DNA of 14,372 nt from JACRPZ01 sp040758255 (GTDB taxonomy: Bacteria > Nitrospirota > Thermodesulfovibrionia > UBA6902), in NCBI GenBank assembly GCA_040758255.1, contig JBFLVX010000048.1, positions 1 through 14,372 on the forward strand, written 5' to 3'. Made by a program: the position numbers and the translations under genes. The notes beneath the pieces were generated by a model that was given only the letters and a program-made list of their open reading frames with translations, did not search any database and was not told the origin of the DNA. Shown piece after piece: positions 1-7,717 of the stretch (position 1 is the stretch's first letter; every line of letters starts with the position of its first letter).

Positions 1-429
1 CTCGTACCTGACAAACCTGCGGACAGAGAGGTTCTCTCCGATCTTCTGTATAAGTTCCTGCCTCTTTGCCTCAACAGTGGCACCGTCAAGCGGCAGGTTT
101 AAAAGAGCTTCAACATCAGCAGGGTTCCGTGTAGAGACAAGTTCTGCAAGGTCTCCTGCGAATTTCCGGAATTCTTCATTCTTTGCTACAAAATCGGTCT
201 CGCTGTTGACTTCTACAAGCACCCCTGTTGTCCCTGCGAGATGCAGGGCAATAATGCCTTCAGCAGCGATACGGCCGGCCTTCTTTGCAGCAGCCGCGAG
301 CCCCTTCTGGCGCAGCAGGTCAACGGCCTTCTCAAAATCACCATTACTCTCGGTGAGGGCCTTTTTGCACTCCATCATACCGGTGCCTGTCTGCTCCCTG
401 AGTCTTTTTACTGCCTCTGCTGTGATCAT
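1..429 (-). CDS. tsf: Elongation factor Ts, N-terminal part (cut by window edge)
   Basis: EF-Ts is the cytoplasmic nucleotide-exchange factor that releases GDP from EF-Tu during translation elongation. Reading the minus strand from the ATG at 429 gives 143 open codons to the window edge. The N-terminal UBA-like helical domain is clear, with the family motif LREQTGTGMMECKKAL (about residues 9-24). The core-domain signature VEVNSETDFVAKNEEF follows at about residues 76-91; its TDFVAKN stretch carries the Asp-Phe pair that contacts EF-Tu. The start is supported by a GAGGAGGAG Shine-Dalgarno sequence lying inside the end of rpsB, and by the standard MITAEAVKRLRE opening. The ATG overlaps the rpsB stop codon (ATGA), so the two genes are probably translationally coupled. 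The rest of the protein lies off the left edge. Identification is firm. Confidence 0.97.
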   Translation of the reverse strand, partial: MITAEAVKRLREQTGTGMMECKKALTESNGDFEKAVDLLRQKGLAAAAKKAGRIAAEGIIALHLAGTTGVLVEVNSETDFVAKNEEFRKFAGDLAELVSTRNPADVEALLNLPLDGATVEAKRQELIQKIGENLSVRRFVRYE

Positions 430-1211
430 ACTGCTGTCTCCTCCTCGATCTCTTCCCCGATTTCTATGTTTTCCGCTGCCTTCTTCTCCTGAATAGCCAT
501 TTGCTCATCAGTATCTCCGGCTGTCTTGTTCAGGATGCTTTTGCCTTCAATCACCGCATCAGCGATTTTGGAGGTTAAGAGCCTTATGGTCCTTATTGCG
601 TCATCATTGCCCGGGATTACATAATCTATCTCATCAGGATTACAGTTGGTGTCAACAACAGCGACAATAGGGATCGAGAGCCTTTTTGCCTCTGCAATAG
701 CCAGCCTCTCTTTTTTCGGATCAATTATAAAGATGGCGCCCGGATAAGATGTCATATCTTTCACTCCGCCAAGATTCTTCACGAGCTTCAGTCTTTCAGT
801 TTCAAGCTTTGCAACCTCTTTCTTGGTAAGAAGTTCGTAGGTGCCGTCCTCCCGCATCTTCTCGATATTTTTCAACTTCTGAATGCTCTGCCTTACTGTC
901 TTGAAGTTTGTGAGTATGCCGCCGAGCCAGCGCTGATTTACAAAATAGGACTGCCCCCTCTGGGCTTCTTCGATTATTACATCCTGCGCCTGTTTTTTTG
1001 TGCCTACAAAGAGCACAGACTCTCCTCTGCTGGATAGGTCCTTGATAAAGTTATAGGCCTCTTCAAACATCTTCACAGTTTTCTGAAGATCAATGATGTA
1101 GATGCCGTTACGCTCCCCAAAGATGTACTTCTTCATCTTTGGATTCCAACGCTTCACCTGATGTCCAAAATGGACACCGGCTTCCAGAAGTTCCTTCATT
1201 GTGATTACCAT
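426..1211 (-). CDS. rpsB: 30S ribosomal protein S2
   Basis: S2 is a structural protein of the small ribosomal subunit, bound late in assembly near the S1 site. The 261-residue product has the expected family length. It carries the N-terminal signature MKELLEAGVHFGHQ (residues 5-18) followed by RWNPKM and the FGERNGIYIIDLQKT block. The second conserved block, IFIIDPKKERLAIAEAKRL then IPIVAVVDTNCNPDEIDYVIPGNDDA, is intact. The last ~20 residues form an acidic Glu-rich tail, which is variable in the family. The start at 1211 is chosen because an AGGAGG sits five bases upstream; the internal Met5 has no such site. It is followed directly by tsf with an ATGA overlap, the usual rpsB-tsf order. No terminator is visible between them. 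Confidence 0.98.
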   Translation of the reverse strand: MVITMKELLEAGVHFGHQVKRWNPKMKKYIFGERNGIYIIDLQKTVKMFEEAYNFIKDLSSRGESVLFVGTKKQAQDVIIEEAQRGQSYFVNQRWLGGILTNFKTVRQSIQKLKNIEKMREDGTYELLTKKEVAKLETERLKLVKNLGGVKDMTSYPGAIFIIDPKKERLAIAEAKRLSIPIVAVVDTNCNPDEIDYVIPGNDDAIRTIRLLTSKIADAVIEGKSILNKTAGDTDEQMAIQEKKAAENIEIGEEIEEETAV

Positions 1212-1415
1212 ATGTGCCTCCTCAGTTTTTTTCCTCCGCCCTTTTTCTCTGAATTCCCTAACATAGGGACACTGACAGAGAGAAGATTGGATGGGCGTGT
1301 GTTTTTCTGCTTAAGAAAAATAAGATTTTCCCAGCTTGCAGATGAAATAGCCTATCATAAGAGCCGCCTTTATTTCAATAGTCACGAGTCCTGAATTGAA
1401 TTAACACACACTAAA

Positions 1416-1443
1416 ATCATACAATACTATCCGCTGTATGCAA
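1416..1443 (-). promoter_or_regulatory. Candidate sigma-70 promoter for rpsB-tsf
   Basis: On the minus strand a TTGCAT (-35-like, 1443-1438) is followed after 16 bases by TATGAT (-10-like, 1421-1416, five of six consensus bases). It would give a leader of roughly 200 bases before rpsB, a length compatible with a regulated ribosomal-protein leader. The -35 match is weak and the call rests on the sequence pattern alone. Confidence 0.35.
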
Positions 1444-1476
1444 AACAAGTCCGGCAGCATTGAAGTTTTTTCAGGA

Positions 1477-1512
1477 TTCCCGTCGGATATCCGTACAGAA
1501 CTTCCACGGGAA
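1477..1512 (+). promoter_or_regulatory. Nested inverted repeat upstream of the ABC-F gene
   Basis: TTCCCGT (1477-1483) is exactly complementary to ACGGGAA (1506-1512). Inside the loop lies a perfect 10-base palindrome, CGGATATCCG (1484-1493). The structure sits 30 bases before the ABC-F start. Only a weak AAGG is available as a ribosome site there, and a TATAAG at 1524-1529 could serve as a -10 element. It could be an operator or an RNA hairpin controlling ABC-F expression. Leader attenuation is known for some ABC-F genes, but no leader peptide is evident here. Confidence 0.35.
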
Positions 1513-1541
1513 CAACAACCCATTATAAGGCAAATAACAAC

Positions 1542-3413
1542 ATGATCCAGATAAGTAATTTAGAAAAATCATACGGAAGCCAGGTGCTCTTCGACAAGAT
1601 CGGGTTTATAATCAACCCCGGAGAGCGCATTGGACTCGTGGGCAGGAACGGTCACGGCAAGACAACCCTCTTCAGGCTGATATTAGGACAGGAGCGTCAG
1701 GACTCTGGAGTTATCAGCATTCCATCCGGATACAAGATAGGGCACCTCTCCCAGCACATCCAGTTTACTGAAGATAGCGTGTTAAAAGAGGCATGTCTTA
1801 GCCTGCCGCATTACGAAGACGGCAGGGATGAAAGTTACAAGGCTGAAGTCATACTGATGGGCCTCGGATTTTCCATTGAAGATCTCGTTCTCAATCCTGC
1901 GCAGTTATCCGGAGGGTTCCAGGTGAGACTGAACCTTGCGAAGCTGCTCGTCTCGGATCCTAATCTCCTGCTGCTTGACGAACCTACAAACTATCTCGAT
2001 ATCGTGTCGCTCCGCTGGCTTGTCCAATTTTTAAGATCATGGAAAAAAGAGCTGATGATAATTACCCATGACCGCTCAATTATGGACAGCGTTACCACAC
2101 ATACAATGGCGATCCATCGCTGTGGGATAAGAAAGATAGCCGGGCCTACGGAAAATGTGTATCAGCAATTAATACTGGAAGAAGAGATATATGAAAAGAC
2201 ACGGGTAAACGATGAGAAGAAGCGGGCGGAGATCGAACAGTTCATTAACCGCTTCCGTGCCAAGGCTACCAAGGCGAAGGCGGTCCAGTCGAGGGTCAAG
2301 GCATTGCAGAAAAAGGAGCGGCTCGAAAAATTATCAGACACAAAGAATCTTGACTTCAGCTTTAACTCCGCTCCCTTTCACAGCAAGCAGCTTATGGAGG
2401 TGAAAGACCTGTACTTCGGATTTAAATTCGGCGAGCCGTTAATTGACAGGGTGAGCTTTTCTGTCGGGAAGAAGGACCGCATCGCGATAATAGGAAAGAA
2501 CGGCAAGGGCAAGACAACGCTCCTGAACCTTCTGACCGGGGAATTAGCTCCTTTGAGCGGTGAGGTGCGCTATCACAATGACCTGAAGTTTGCGTATTTT
2601 GGACAGACAAATATAAACCGCCTAGACCCGAAGAAGACCGTGGAGGAAGAGATCATGGAAGCGCACCCTGACCATAACAGGGGCGCGTCGCGCACCATAT
2701 GCGGAGTCATGATGTTTCCGAAGGACAACGCGCTTAAAAAGATAAGCGTCCTCTCCGGCGGAGAGAAGAGCCGTGTGCTTTTAGGCAAGCTGCTCGTCAG
2801 CCCTGCCAACATGCTGATACTCGATGAACCAACGAACCACCTTGATATGGAATCCACCGATTCCCTGCTTGAGGCGATAGACGACTTCAGCGGAGCCGTA
2901 GTCATGGTTACTCACAGTGAAATGATACTCCATGCCATCGCAACACGGCTCATTGTCTTTGACGGCGGGAAAGCAACGCTTTTTGAAGGCACGTATCAGG
3001 ACTTCCTTGACAGAGTGGGATGGAGCAATGAATCCCCCCCGAAGCCGCGTGACACTAAAGCGAACGGGGGCAAACCCATGGACAAGAAACTCCGCCGCCG
3101 CCTCCGCGCTGAACTGGTCAATGAGAAGTCAAAAACGCTCGGAGCTCTGCAGAAGCGGATCGCTGAAATTGAAGGCGAGATCGTAAGCCTTGAAGCGGTA
3201 ATTGAGCAAGGCAACAAAGATATGGTGTATGCTTCAGCTAAAGGCGACGGCAGCGCCATCACTGCACTGTCAAAGTCGCTCCACAATTCACAATCAAAAA
3301 TTGATTCCCTATTCTCTGAACTCGAACGCCTGCAAGTCGAGCTTAAAGACAAGACCAAAGAGTTTGAAGAGAGACTCAATGGGATGGAGATGATGCAGCA
3401 AGAGGGGAAGTAA
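1542..3413 (+). CDS. ABC-F family ATPase (ribosome-associated type)
   Basis: ABC-F proteins are soluble twin ATPases without membrane domains. Characterised members act on the ribosome, for example as translation factors or antibiotic-protection factors. The 623-residue product has two complete nucleotide-binding domains. Domain 1 has Walker A GRNGHGKTT (34-42), signature LSGGF (122-126), Walker B LLLLDEPTN (142-150) and the H-loop His176 in THDR. Domain 2 has Walker A GKNGKGKTT (318-326), signature LSGGE (404-408), LILDEPTNHLD (425-435) and His458 in THSE rather than the more usual HDR. A basic, helical P-site tRNA-interaction-motif type linker spans about 210-270. A charged coiled-coil C-terminal extension covers about 515-615, as in the Uup/YheS-like subgroups. 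The start has only a weak upstream AAGG. It stands alone, divergent from rpsB and converging on the AsmA-like gene. Substrate and subfamily cannot be set from sequence alone, so I give no symbol. Confidence 0.93.
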   Translation: MIQISNLEKSYGSQVLFDKIGFIINPGERIGLVGRNGHGKTTLFRLILGQERQDSGVISIPSGYKIGHLSQHIQFTEDSVLKEACLSLPHYEDGRDESYKAEVILMGLGFSIEDLVLNPAQLSGGFQVRLNLAKLLVSDPNLLLLDEPTNYLDIVSLRWLVQFLRSWKKELMIITHDRSIMDSVTTHTMAIHRCGIRKIAGPTENVYQQLILEEEIYEKTRVNDEKKRAEIEQFINRFRAKATKAKAVQSRVKALQKKERLEKLSDTKNLDFSFNSAPFHSKQLMEVKDLYFGFKFGEPLIDRVSFSVGKKDRIAIIGKNGKGKTTLLNLLTGELAPLSGEVRYHNDLKFAYFGQTNINRLDPKKTVEEEIMEAHPDHNRGASRTICGVMMFPKDNALKKISVLSGGEKSRVLLGKLLVSPANMLILDEPTNHLDMESTDSLLEAIDDFSGAVVMVTHSEMILHAIATRLIVFDGGKATLFEGTYQDFLDRVGWSNESPPKPRDTKANGGKPMDKKLRRRLRAELVNEKSKTLGALQKRIAEIEGEIVSLEAVIEQGNKDMVYASAKGDGSAITALSKSLHNSQSKIDSLFSELERLQVELKDKTKEFEERLNGMEMMQQEGK

Positions 3414-3461
3414 GAAAATCGTGATAGCAGGTATATCCCCCCTTCTTTCGCTGCCGGCGGT

Positions 3462-6059
3462 TTACTTCTCAATCTGCTTTATTCTCTTAAGCCTCTTGAC
3501 CATATCCTGAAACGAGATATTCTGAGTGTAGCTTATTACATTCACTTTTGGAGGAATAATGCCTCCTTTTACAAGATATTGTTTGCCGCCTTCGCCTTTA
3601 ATGCCTGATAGCAGAAGATTGTCGTTTCTGAGCGAGCCTTTAAACCCTATCTTTTCATATCTGTATTTCTTAAAGAGACTGTAAATGCCTCTGTTGAGTA
3701 TTGATGTGGAAGAGCCTGAGCCAAGAACAGATATATTCTCCAGAGCCTCAACGCTTATCCATTGCGGCGCTCCTTTCCCCCTAATGCTCTCTATGGAGGC
3801 GTCGAATTGTTCCGCTTGGCCGTCGGTAATAACAAGCTCTCTTATATATCCGCTCATTATCCCTGTAATATTGCCGAACTCAAAGGCTCCGGTCAGCCCG
3901 CCGAGATTTATCTCCTTTATGTCAACCGATGTCTTAATAGAAGGGATTTTACCTGTGAAATTATTTATTGAGAAATTATGCAGGCGCATCTCGCCTTCAA
4001 AGAGCTTCAATATGATCTCGCCGTCTGTAGAAAGGCTGCTTCCTGCAAACCTTGCCTCAGGAATAGAGCCTGAAAGGTTTCCGCTTAAGCGGAATATTGC
4101 AAGAGCTGTGCTGGCTTTCTCAAGGTCAACACCGGTAATATCTATTGAGAGGAAGAGGCTCCTTTCAGGACTGAAGATCTGATCGTATCTTATATTTCTG
4201 AGAGCAACCTCACCGTCAAAGACCGGAATGGAAATATCTTGTCTGAATAAAAGGGCGTTCCTCTGTATGGCAGGATAGGCATTCAGGTCTTTTATGTTAA
4301 GCCCGCCCCATGAAATATCCTTAATCCTTAGAGAGCCGAAATGCGCCGTCTCTTTTATGTTTGAGGGCGCGGCTTCAGGATAATACATATCAATCGGCAG
4401 CGAGATATTTAAACCTTTCACCGAGAGCCCCGAACTTGTTGCGGTGATATCCGTATCAATTGTTTCAAGATTGCCAAGAAGGATGAACTTCTCTCTGCTC
4501 CCCTTTGCCGAGAGCTTAAAAGATGTTTTGCCGCTGACATTCAGACTGGCAAGCATTGGATAACTCTCCTGAAATGTATCACGGAGAAACAACTCAAATG
4601 TGTTTTGGTTAGATAGTTCGGCAAGCTTGATCTCCGCATCAAAGTAAGGTTTGCCGGTTATGTTTGATACCTTACCTGAAATCATGAGAGTTCCGATTTC
4701 AGGGATACCGAGTTCTGCCCCGGAGACTATGATTGAGTCATCATCTGAGTTATACATTCCTTTAAAGGAAGCGCGCACGCTTTTGTCCTTGAAACTTCCG
4801 TAAAATCCTCCCGTCAGAAGTTCAAAGCCGGATGCCTCAGCGCGCATATTGATCTTTGCTTTCTTAAGAGGCAAGGTAAGATCAAATTCACCCGACACAT
4901 GCATATCAATTCCTTCTGCGGCTGTTGCTTCGTCAGGAGAAGAAAAGCCGCCGTCCATAATTCTTAAATCAGAATCGCCTTTTATATGGGGGGCTGATCC
5001 TTTAGATAGGTCTGCTGTAAATGAAGTATTCAGCAAGATGCCCTTCTTTGTGAAACATTTGAAGCCGTTGACCTTTCCTGTAATGCCTTCTGCTTTTATT
5101 GAAGCCTCTTTAATTGCGAGGGTCTCCATCTTATACTCCAAAGGAATGTCTGCCTCAAACGAGGCGATCTTAATATCCCCCTTTTTCAGTTCCTCTGCTC
5201 TTAAATGAAGCATACCGTTAATCAGGGGGGATTTCAGCCTGCCTTTAACTGAAAGGTCTGCCGTGACATCACCTTTAACATCCGCCACATCTGCCCATTC
5301 CGGCAGATACCCGGCAGAGAGAGTTTTTATAAGATTTAACGGCACACCTTCGGCGTTTGCTGAAAAGTTTAGATCAGGGTTTCCAGACTTGAGGTTAGTC
5401 ATTCCGCCCTTAATACTAATTGAACCGATGAGAGGCGAAGATAAAGATGCGCTCTTAATATTGAATTCCTCCATATCCATGACAGCCTTAAAAGGCACTG
5501 AGAGGTTGTACTCATTCAGAAAGAAGCTGCCTGTTATCTCTCTCTTTTTATTATCAGTCTCTTTCAGAGAGAGGTTTATGGAGCTTACGATGAAGGCCTT
5601 GCCCTCTTTACTCTGAATAGCGACCTCGCCGTTCTCTATAAAGACATTATTAACGGAGAAGCGAAGCTTAGGTATGCTCCAGTCAGCTTCAGATGCCTTA
5701 TCTTTTTGCGGGCTTAAGAGCAGCTTAGGCTTTTTTATAGTTATTCTGTTGATATTTTTCTTAAGGAGCATGGGGAGGCTCGTGTTGACCTCAATACGAG
5801 GCAAGAGTATAAATGGTTTTTCCTTATCAATCTCCCTGACAGTTACGTTCTCAACAATAATTCCCGATCCCTCTGCAAAAGAAATCGAGCCTATCGCAAC
5901 ATGCTTTTCTATGCGGCTGTTTATTATCCGTTCAACAATGCTGGGGAAGTAGGGGCTTTTGACAAGGAGAAAAAGAAGAAGAGGAAGAACGATCAGAAGG
6001 GCAAAAAATGAGGCTGTAAAGATAAGTAATGCTTTCTTGTATTGTTTCGTAGTGTTCAT
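3462..6059 (-). CDS. AsmA/YdbH-like inner-membrane-anchored periplasmic protein
   Basis: The 865-residue product has a short basic N-terminus, one hydrophobic segment (about residues 9-33) and then a very long, beta-rich periplasmic part. That part has many alternating short strands such as GSISIKGGMTNL and TGKVNGFKCF, typical of the AsmA/TamB/YdbH superfamily. Those proteins form grooved beta-structures spanning the periplasm and are implicated in lipid transport or outer-membrane homeostasis. The last ~170 residues (GYIRELVITDGQAEQFDA, then KKYRYEKIGFKGSL and an amphipathic FQDMVKRLKRIK end) resemble the conserved C-terminal region of YdbH/AsmA-like proteins. The start ATG at 6059 follows only a weak purine-rich site (GAGCAGATGA). 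The gene is monocistronic, converging on the ABC-F gene with 48 bases between stops. Family placement is confident; the exact subfamily and transported substrate are inference. Confidence 0.75.
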   Translation of the reverse strand: MNTTKQYKKALLIFTASFFALLIVLPLLLFLLVKSPYFPSIVERIINSRIEKHVAIGSISFAEGSGIIVENVTVREIDKEKPFILLPRIEVNTSLPMLLKKNINRITIKKPKLLLSPQKDKASEADWSIPKLRFSVNNVFIENGEVAIQSKEGKAFIVSSINLSLKETDNKKREITGSFFLNEYNLSVPFKAVMDMEEFNIKSASLSSPLIGSISIKGGMTNLKSGNPDLNFSANAEGVPLNLIKTLSAGYLPEWADVADVKGDVTADLSVKGRLKSPLINGMLHLRAEELKKGDIKIASFEADIPLEYKMETLAIKEASIKAEGITGKVNGFKCFTKKGILLNTSFTADLSKGSAPHIKGDSDLRIMDGGFSSPDEATAAEGIDMHVSGEFDLTLPLKKAKINMRAEASGFELLTGGFYGSFKDKSVRASFKGMYNSDDDSIIVSGAELGIPEIGTLMISGKVSNITGKPYFDAEIKLAELSNQNTFELFLRDTFQESYPMLASLNVSGKTSFKLSAKGSREKFILLGNLETIDTDITATSSGLSVKGLNISLPIDMYYPEAAPSNIKETAHFGSLRIKDISWGGLNIKDLNAYPAIQRNALLFRQDISIPVFDGEVALRNIRYDQIFSPERSLFLSIDITGVDLEKASTALAIFRLSGNLSGSIPEARFAGSSLSTDGEIILKLFEGEMRLHNFSINNFTGKIPSIKTSVDIKEINLGGLTGAFEFGNITGIMSGYIRELVITDGQAEQFDASIESIRGKGAPQWISVEALENISVLGSGSSTSILNRGIYSLFKKYRYEKIGFKGSLRNDNLLLSGIKGEGGKQYLVKGGIIPPKVNVISYTQNISFQDMVKRLKRIKQIEK

Positions 6060-6182
6060 TCATCTGCTCAGATCAAACTCTTTTCATTCTATCATATAGC
6101 ACCTGTCCGGAATATATTTTATGCTTTTTTGAAGAGAAGATGAGACGATTCGCCCTGATTTTTATAACCTAAAAAGTAAGCA

Positions 6183-6212
6183 TTGAAAAAAAAGAGAGAA
6201 GTTTGATATAGT
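6183..6212 (+). promoter_or_regulatory. Candidate sigma-70 promoter for the first exported-protein gene
   Basis: TTGAAA (6183-6188) and TATAGT (6207-6212) are separated by 18 bases, giving good -35 and -10 matches. The 5' leader would be about 65-70 bases. This region shows no similarity to the shared promoter/leader block in front of the second and third exported-protein genes, so the first gene seems to be controlled separately. Confidence 0.45.
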
Positions 6213-6285
6213 TATGTCAATTGATAATTTAGTTCAATGAAAAGAGAAGTTTTAATATTTGACTTATATAAAAAAGGGGGATAAG

Positions 6286-7521
6286 ATGAAGTATTTTAAG
6301 AAGTCTTTTAGGTTTTTAATCTATGTAAGTATTTCTGTGTTTGTCACAGCGGTACTCCTCATGCTGAGCGCGATGCCTGCAGATGCCGCAGATGTCTATT
6401 TTTGTGATGCGGCAGGTCGGGTCGGCCACTACGACACGGTCAGCACTGCGCTGAACCCCGTTGGTAATCTTTCAGCTTCATTCAGTATCGCTCAGGTCAT
6501 AGGCATGGCTTGGGACCCTGCAACAGGCAGGCTCCTTTTATTGGACCGCAACGCATCGAATGTCTATTCTATGGATCCAGTTACAGGCACAGCCTCGCTC
6601 CTTTTTACGGCGACAGGCGTGACGTTTCAAGGGGGTGCGGTCAAGAACGGCGCTCTCTATGGGATAAATGAAAGTACCCAGACAGCAGCAGCTTATAACC
6701 TCACGACATTCACTTCGCTTGGCCTTGCAGGAGGCGTACTGTCTGGCCACACTCATTCCACAGGCATAGACCCGGCCAGCGGTCAATTATACGCTTCCAA
6801 TAATACAGATATATATAGAGTGGCAGACAGCGGCGCATACGTCGGAACAGCGGTTACTACAAATACTTGGTTCGAAGACATAGACTATTTCAACGGCGAC
6901 TTTCTCGGAGTTAGATATGACCAACAGGTATATCTGATTAATGGCGGCACCGGCTCCGTCTCTACTTTTCTTAATTCGGCTCAGGTTACGAGCACAGGAG
7001 TTGTTGGGTCGCTGAGTGGGATTGTGGTGGGTGGTGGTGTTACTGCTGTTCCTCCTCCCACCTGCACACACACCATGAACATGCCCACATCACCTACAAA
7101 CATCGGCACATTCGCCCCCGGTATCTTCATGAGCTATGACCCGATGGTAGCGCGTCCGTTCGGACTTGAGGAGTCAGGAGATATACTGACCGGACGTTTG
7201 TGGCTGCCTTGCTTAAGAAACGGCCACGCGGACATCTATCTTGTGCTTGATGCCCCGGCCTATGGAGGCAAATTCATGCTGAGCGAATTACATCAGTGGC
7301 TTTCATTCCCTGCAAATATACAGCCGTGGATGACTTATACGGATGATGATGTTTACGCAGCGCTTTTCTCACTTCAGAAGAGCGGCATACTGCCGGGCAA
7401 CTATAAATTGGATGTAATAGTAGTGCCGTCAGGGACTGCGGCATCCACGATAGAACAGATAGTGTCAGGTGCGGCAGCAGCGCCTTACTACAAGTGGAGT
7501 TTTACACAGACATTGCCGTAA
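6286..7521 (+). CDS. Exported beta-propeller-like protein with shared C-terminal domain (copy 1)
   Basis: The 411-residue product starts with a lysine-rich n-region, a hydrophobic core (about 10-30) and a likely signal peptidase I site near ADAA (32-35). Residues ~36-250 contain repeated strand-turn-strand units with turn motifs such as MAWDPATGRLLLL, SMDPVTGTASLL and GIDPASGQLYAS, as in NHL/YVTN-like beta-propellers. A Gly/Pro linker (VVGGGVTAVPPP, 247-258) leads to the ~153-residue C-terminal domain (259-411). This domain has two cysteines (Cys260, Cys309), which could form a disulfide, and ends in YYKWSFTQTLP. It is nearly identical to the C-termini of the next two genes. The ATG at 6286 is preferred over an upstream in-frame TTG (6259) because it has a GGGGG ribosome site at the right distance and gives a clean signal peptide. 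No PEP-CTERM or other membrane sorting tail is present. Function is unknown; extracellular ligand binding is inferred. Confidence 0.85.
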   Translation: MKYFKKSFRFLIYVSISVFVTAVLLMLSAMPADAADVYFCDAAGRVGHYDTVSTALNPVGNLSASFSIAQVIGMAWDPATGRLLLLDRNASNVYSMDPVTGTASLLFTATGVTFQGGAVKNGALYGINESTQTAAAYNLTTFTSLGLAGGVLSGHTHSTGIDPASGQLYASNNTDIYRVADSGAYVGTAVTTNTWFEDIDYFNGDFLGVRYDQQVYLINGGTGSVSTFLNSAQVTSTGVVGSLSGIVVGGGVTAVPPPTCTHTMNMPTSPTNIGTFAPGIFMSYDPMVARPFGLEESGDILTGRLWLPCLRNGHADIYLVLDAPAYGGKFMLSELHQWLSFPANIQPWMTYTDDDVYAALFSLQKSGILPGNYKLDVIVVPSGTAASTIEQIVSGAAAAPYYKWSFTQTLP

Positions 7522-7549
7522 AGAAATCAGGCTAAGGTTCATAAATCAG

Positions 7550-7579
7550 AAGGGCGGCCATAAATGGCCGCCCTTTTTT
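7550..7579 (+). terminator. Rho-independent terminator after exported-protein gene 1
   Basis: A perfect GC-rich stem (AAGGGCGGCCAT pairing with ATGGCCGCCCTT around a short A-rich loop) is followed by six T residues. It lies 28 bases after the stop codon. The same stem follows the other two exported-protein genes. Confidence 0.93.
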
Positions 7580-7596
7580 GTAGGTATTTCAATTTT

Positions 7597-7665
7597 TTTC
7601 TTGTAAAGAATGGAATCTTATGATAAACTTTTCTAAATGAAAGCCCACCGCAGAGACAGCGGAGG
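7597..7665 (+). promoter_or_regulatory. Conserved promoter and leader hairpin for the lectin-domain gene
   Basis: A TATGAT -10 element (7619-7624) has a weak -35 (TTTCTT, 7597-7602) 16 bases upstream. The predicted start site is near 7631. The leader contains CCACCGC (7645-7651) and GCGGAGG (7659-7665), which can pair with one A-A mismatch around an AGAGACA loop. An ATG at 7637, about five bases after the predicted start site, opens MKAHRRDSG and is in frame with the downstream gene. It could give a leaderless N-terminal extension, but the real start is more likely 7718. The block is almost identical to the one before the third gene. Confidence 0.5.
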
Positions 7666-7717
7666 ATTAACCTTAATAAATATAAAAATAAAACTAACAA
7701 AGAATAGGGGGTTGGTT

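Larger units (their letters stand above)
1212..1541. other. Divergent intergenic region between rpsB and the ABC-F gene
   Basis: This 330-base AT-rich stretch separates the divergent rpsB and ABC-F genes, so it must hold the 5' leaders and promoters of both. The rpsB side includes the strong AGGAGG site (about 1217-1222 on the minus strand). A candidate minus-strand promoter and a nested inverted repeat on the ABC-F side are listed separately. The short open frame read through here on the plus strand has no ribosome site and overlaps the 5' end of rpsB, so I do not call it a gene. I did not recognise a known ribosomal-protein autoregulatory leader, although S2-binding leaders upstream of rpsB exist in other bacteria. 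Confidence 0.6.
7051..7670 (+). repeat. Direct repeat unit 1: C-terminal-domain coding block, terminator and next-gene leader
   Basis: This ~620-base block recurs at 8192-8816, and without its leader part at 9645-10174. It starts at the Pro-rich linker codons, covers the whole C-terminal domain and stop codon, and continues through the terminator hairpin. It ends in the promoter/leader of the next gene (…GACAGCGG…). The noncoding part is about as conserved as the coding part, which points to duplication of the block or gene conversion rather than selection on protein alone. Sequences on both sides of the block are unrelated between copies. Confidence 0.9.

Noticed and set aside
77..496. Plus-strand open frame at the left edge
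   Set aside because: It is antisense to tsf and rpsB, which are both clearly real genes.
3414..3461. Bidirectional terminator between the ABC-F and AsmA-like genes
   Set aside because: No stable stem followed by a T-run could be seen on either strand in the 48 bases between the stop codons.
3685..5952. Several plus-strand open frames of 70-165 codons
   Set aside because: All are antisense to the AsmA-like gene, lack ribosome sites and show no protein-like pattern.
6060..6180. Minus-strand promoter for the AsmA-like gene
   Set aside because: Several TATGAT/TAGAAT-like hexamers are present, but none has a convincing -35 at proper spacing in this AT-rich stretch.
6259..6285. TTG start nine codons upstream for the first exported protein
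   Set aside because: The ATG at 6286 has a well-spaced GGGGG site and gives a normal signal peptide; the upstream extension includes the ribosome site itself.
7619..7670. Known riboswitch (cyclic-di-GMP, cobalamin, fluoride types) in the conserved leader
   Set aside because: The leader is short and none of the characteristic conserved motifs of those classes could be recognised; conservation between two local copies alone is not enough.
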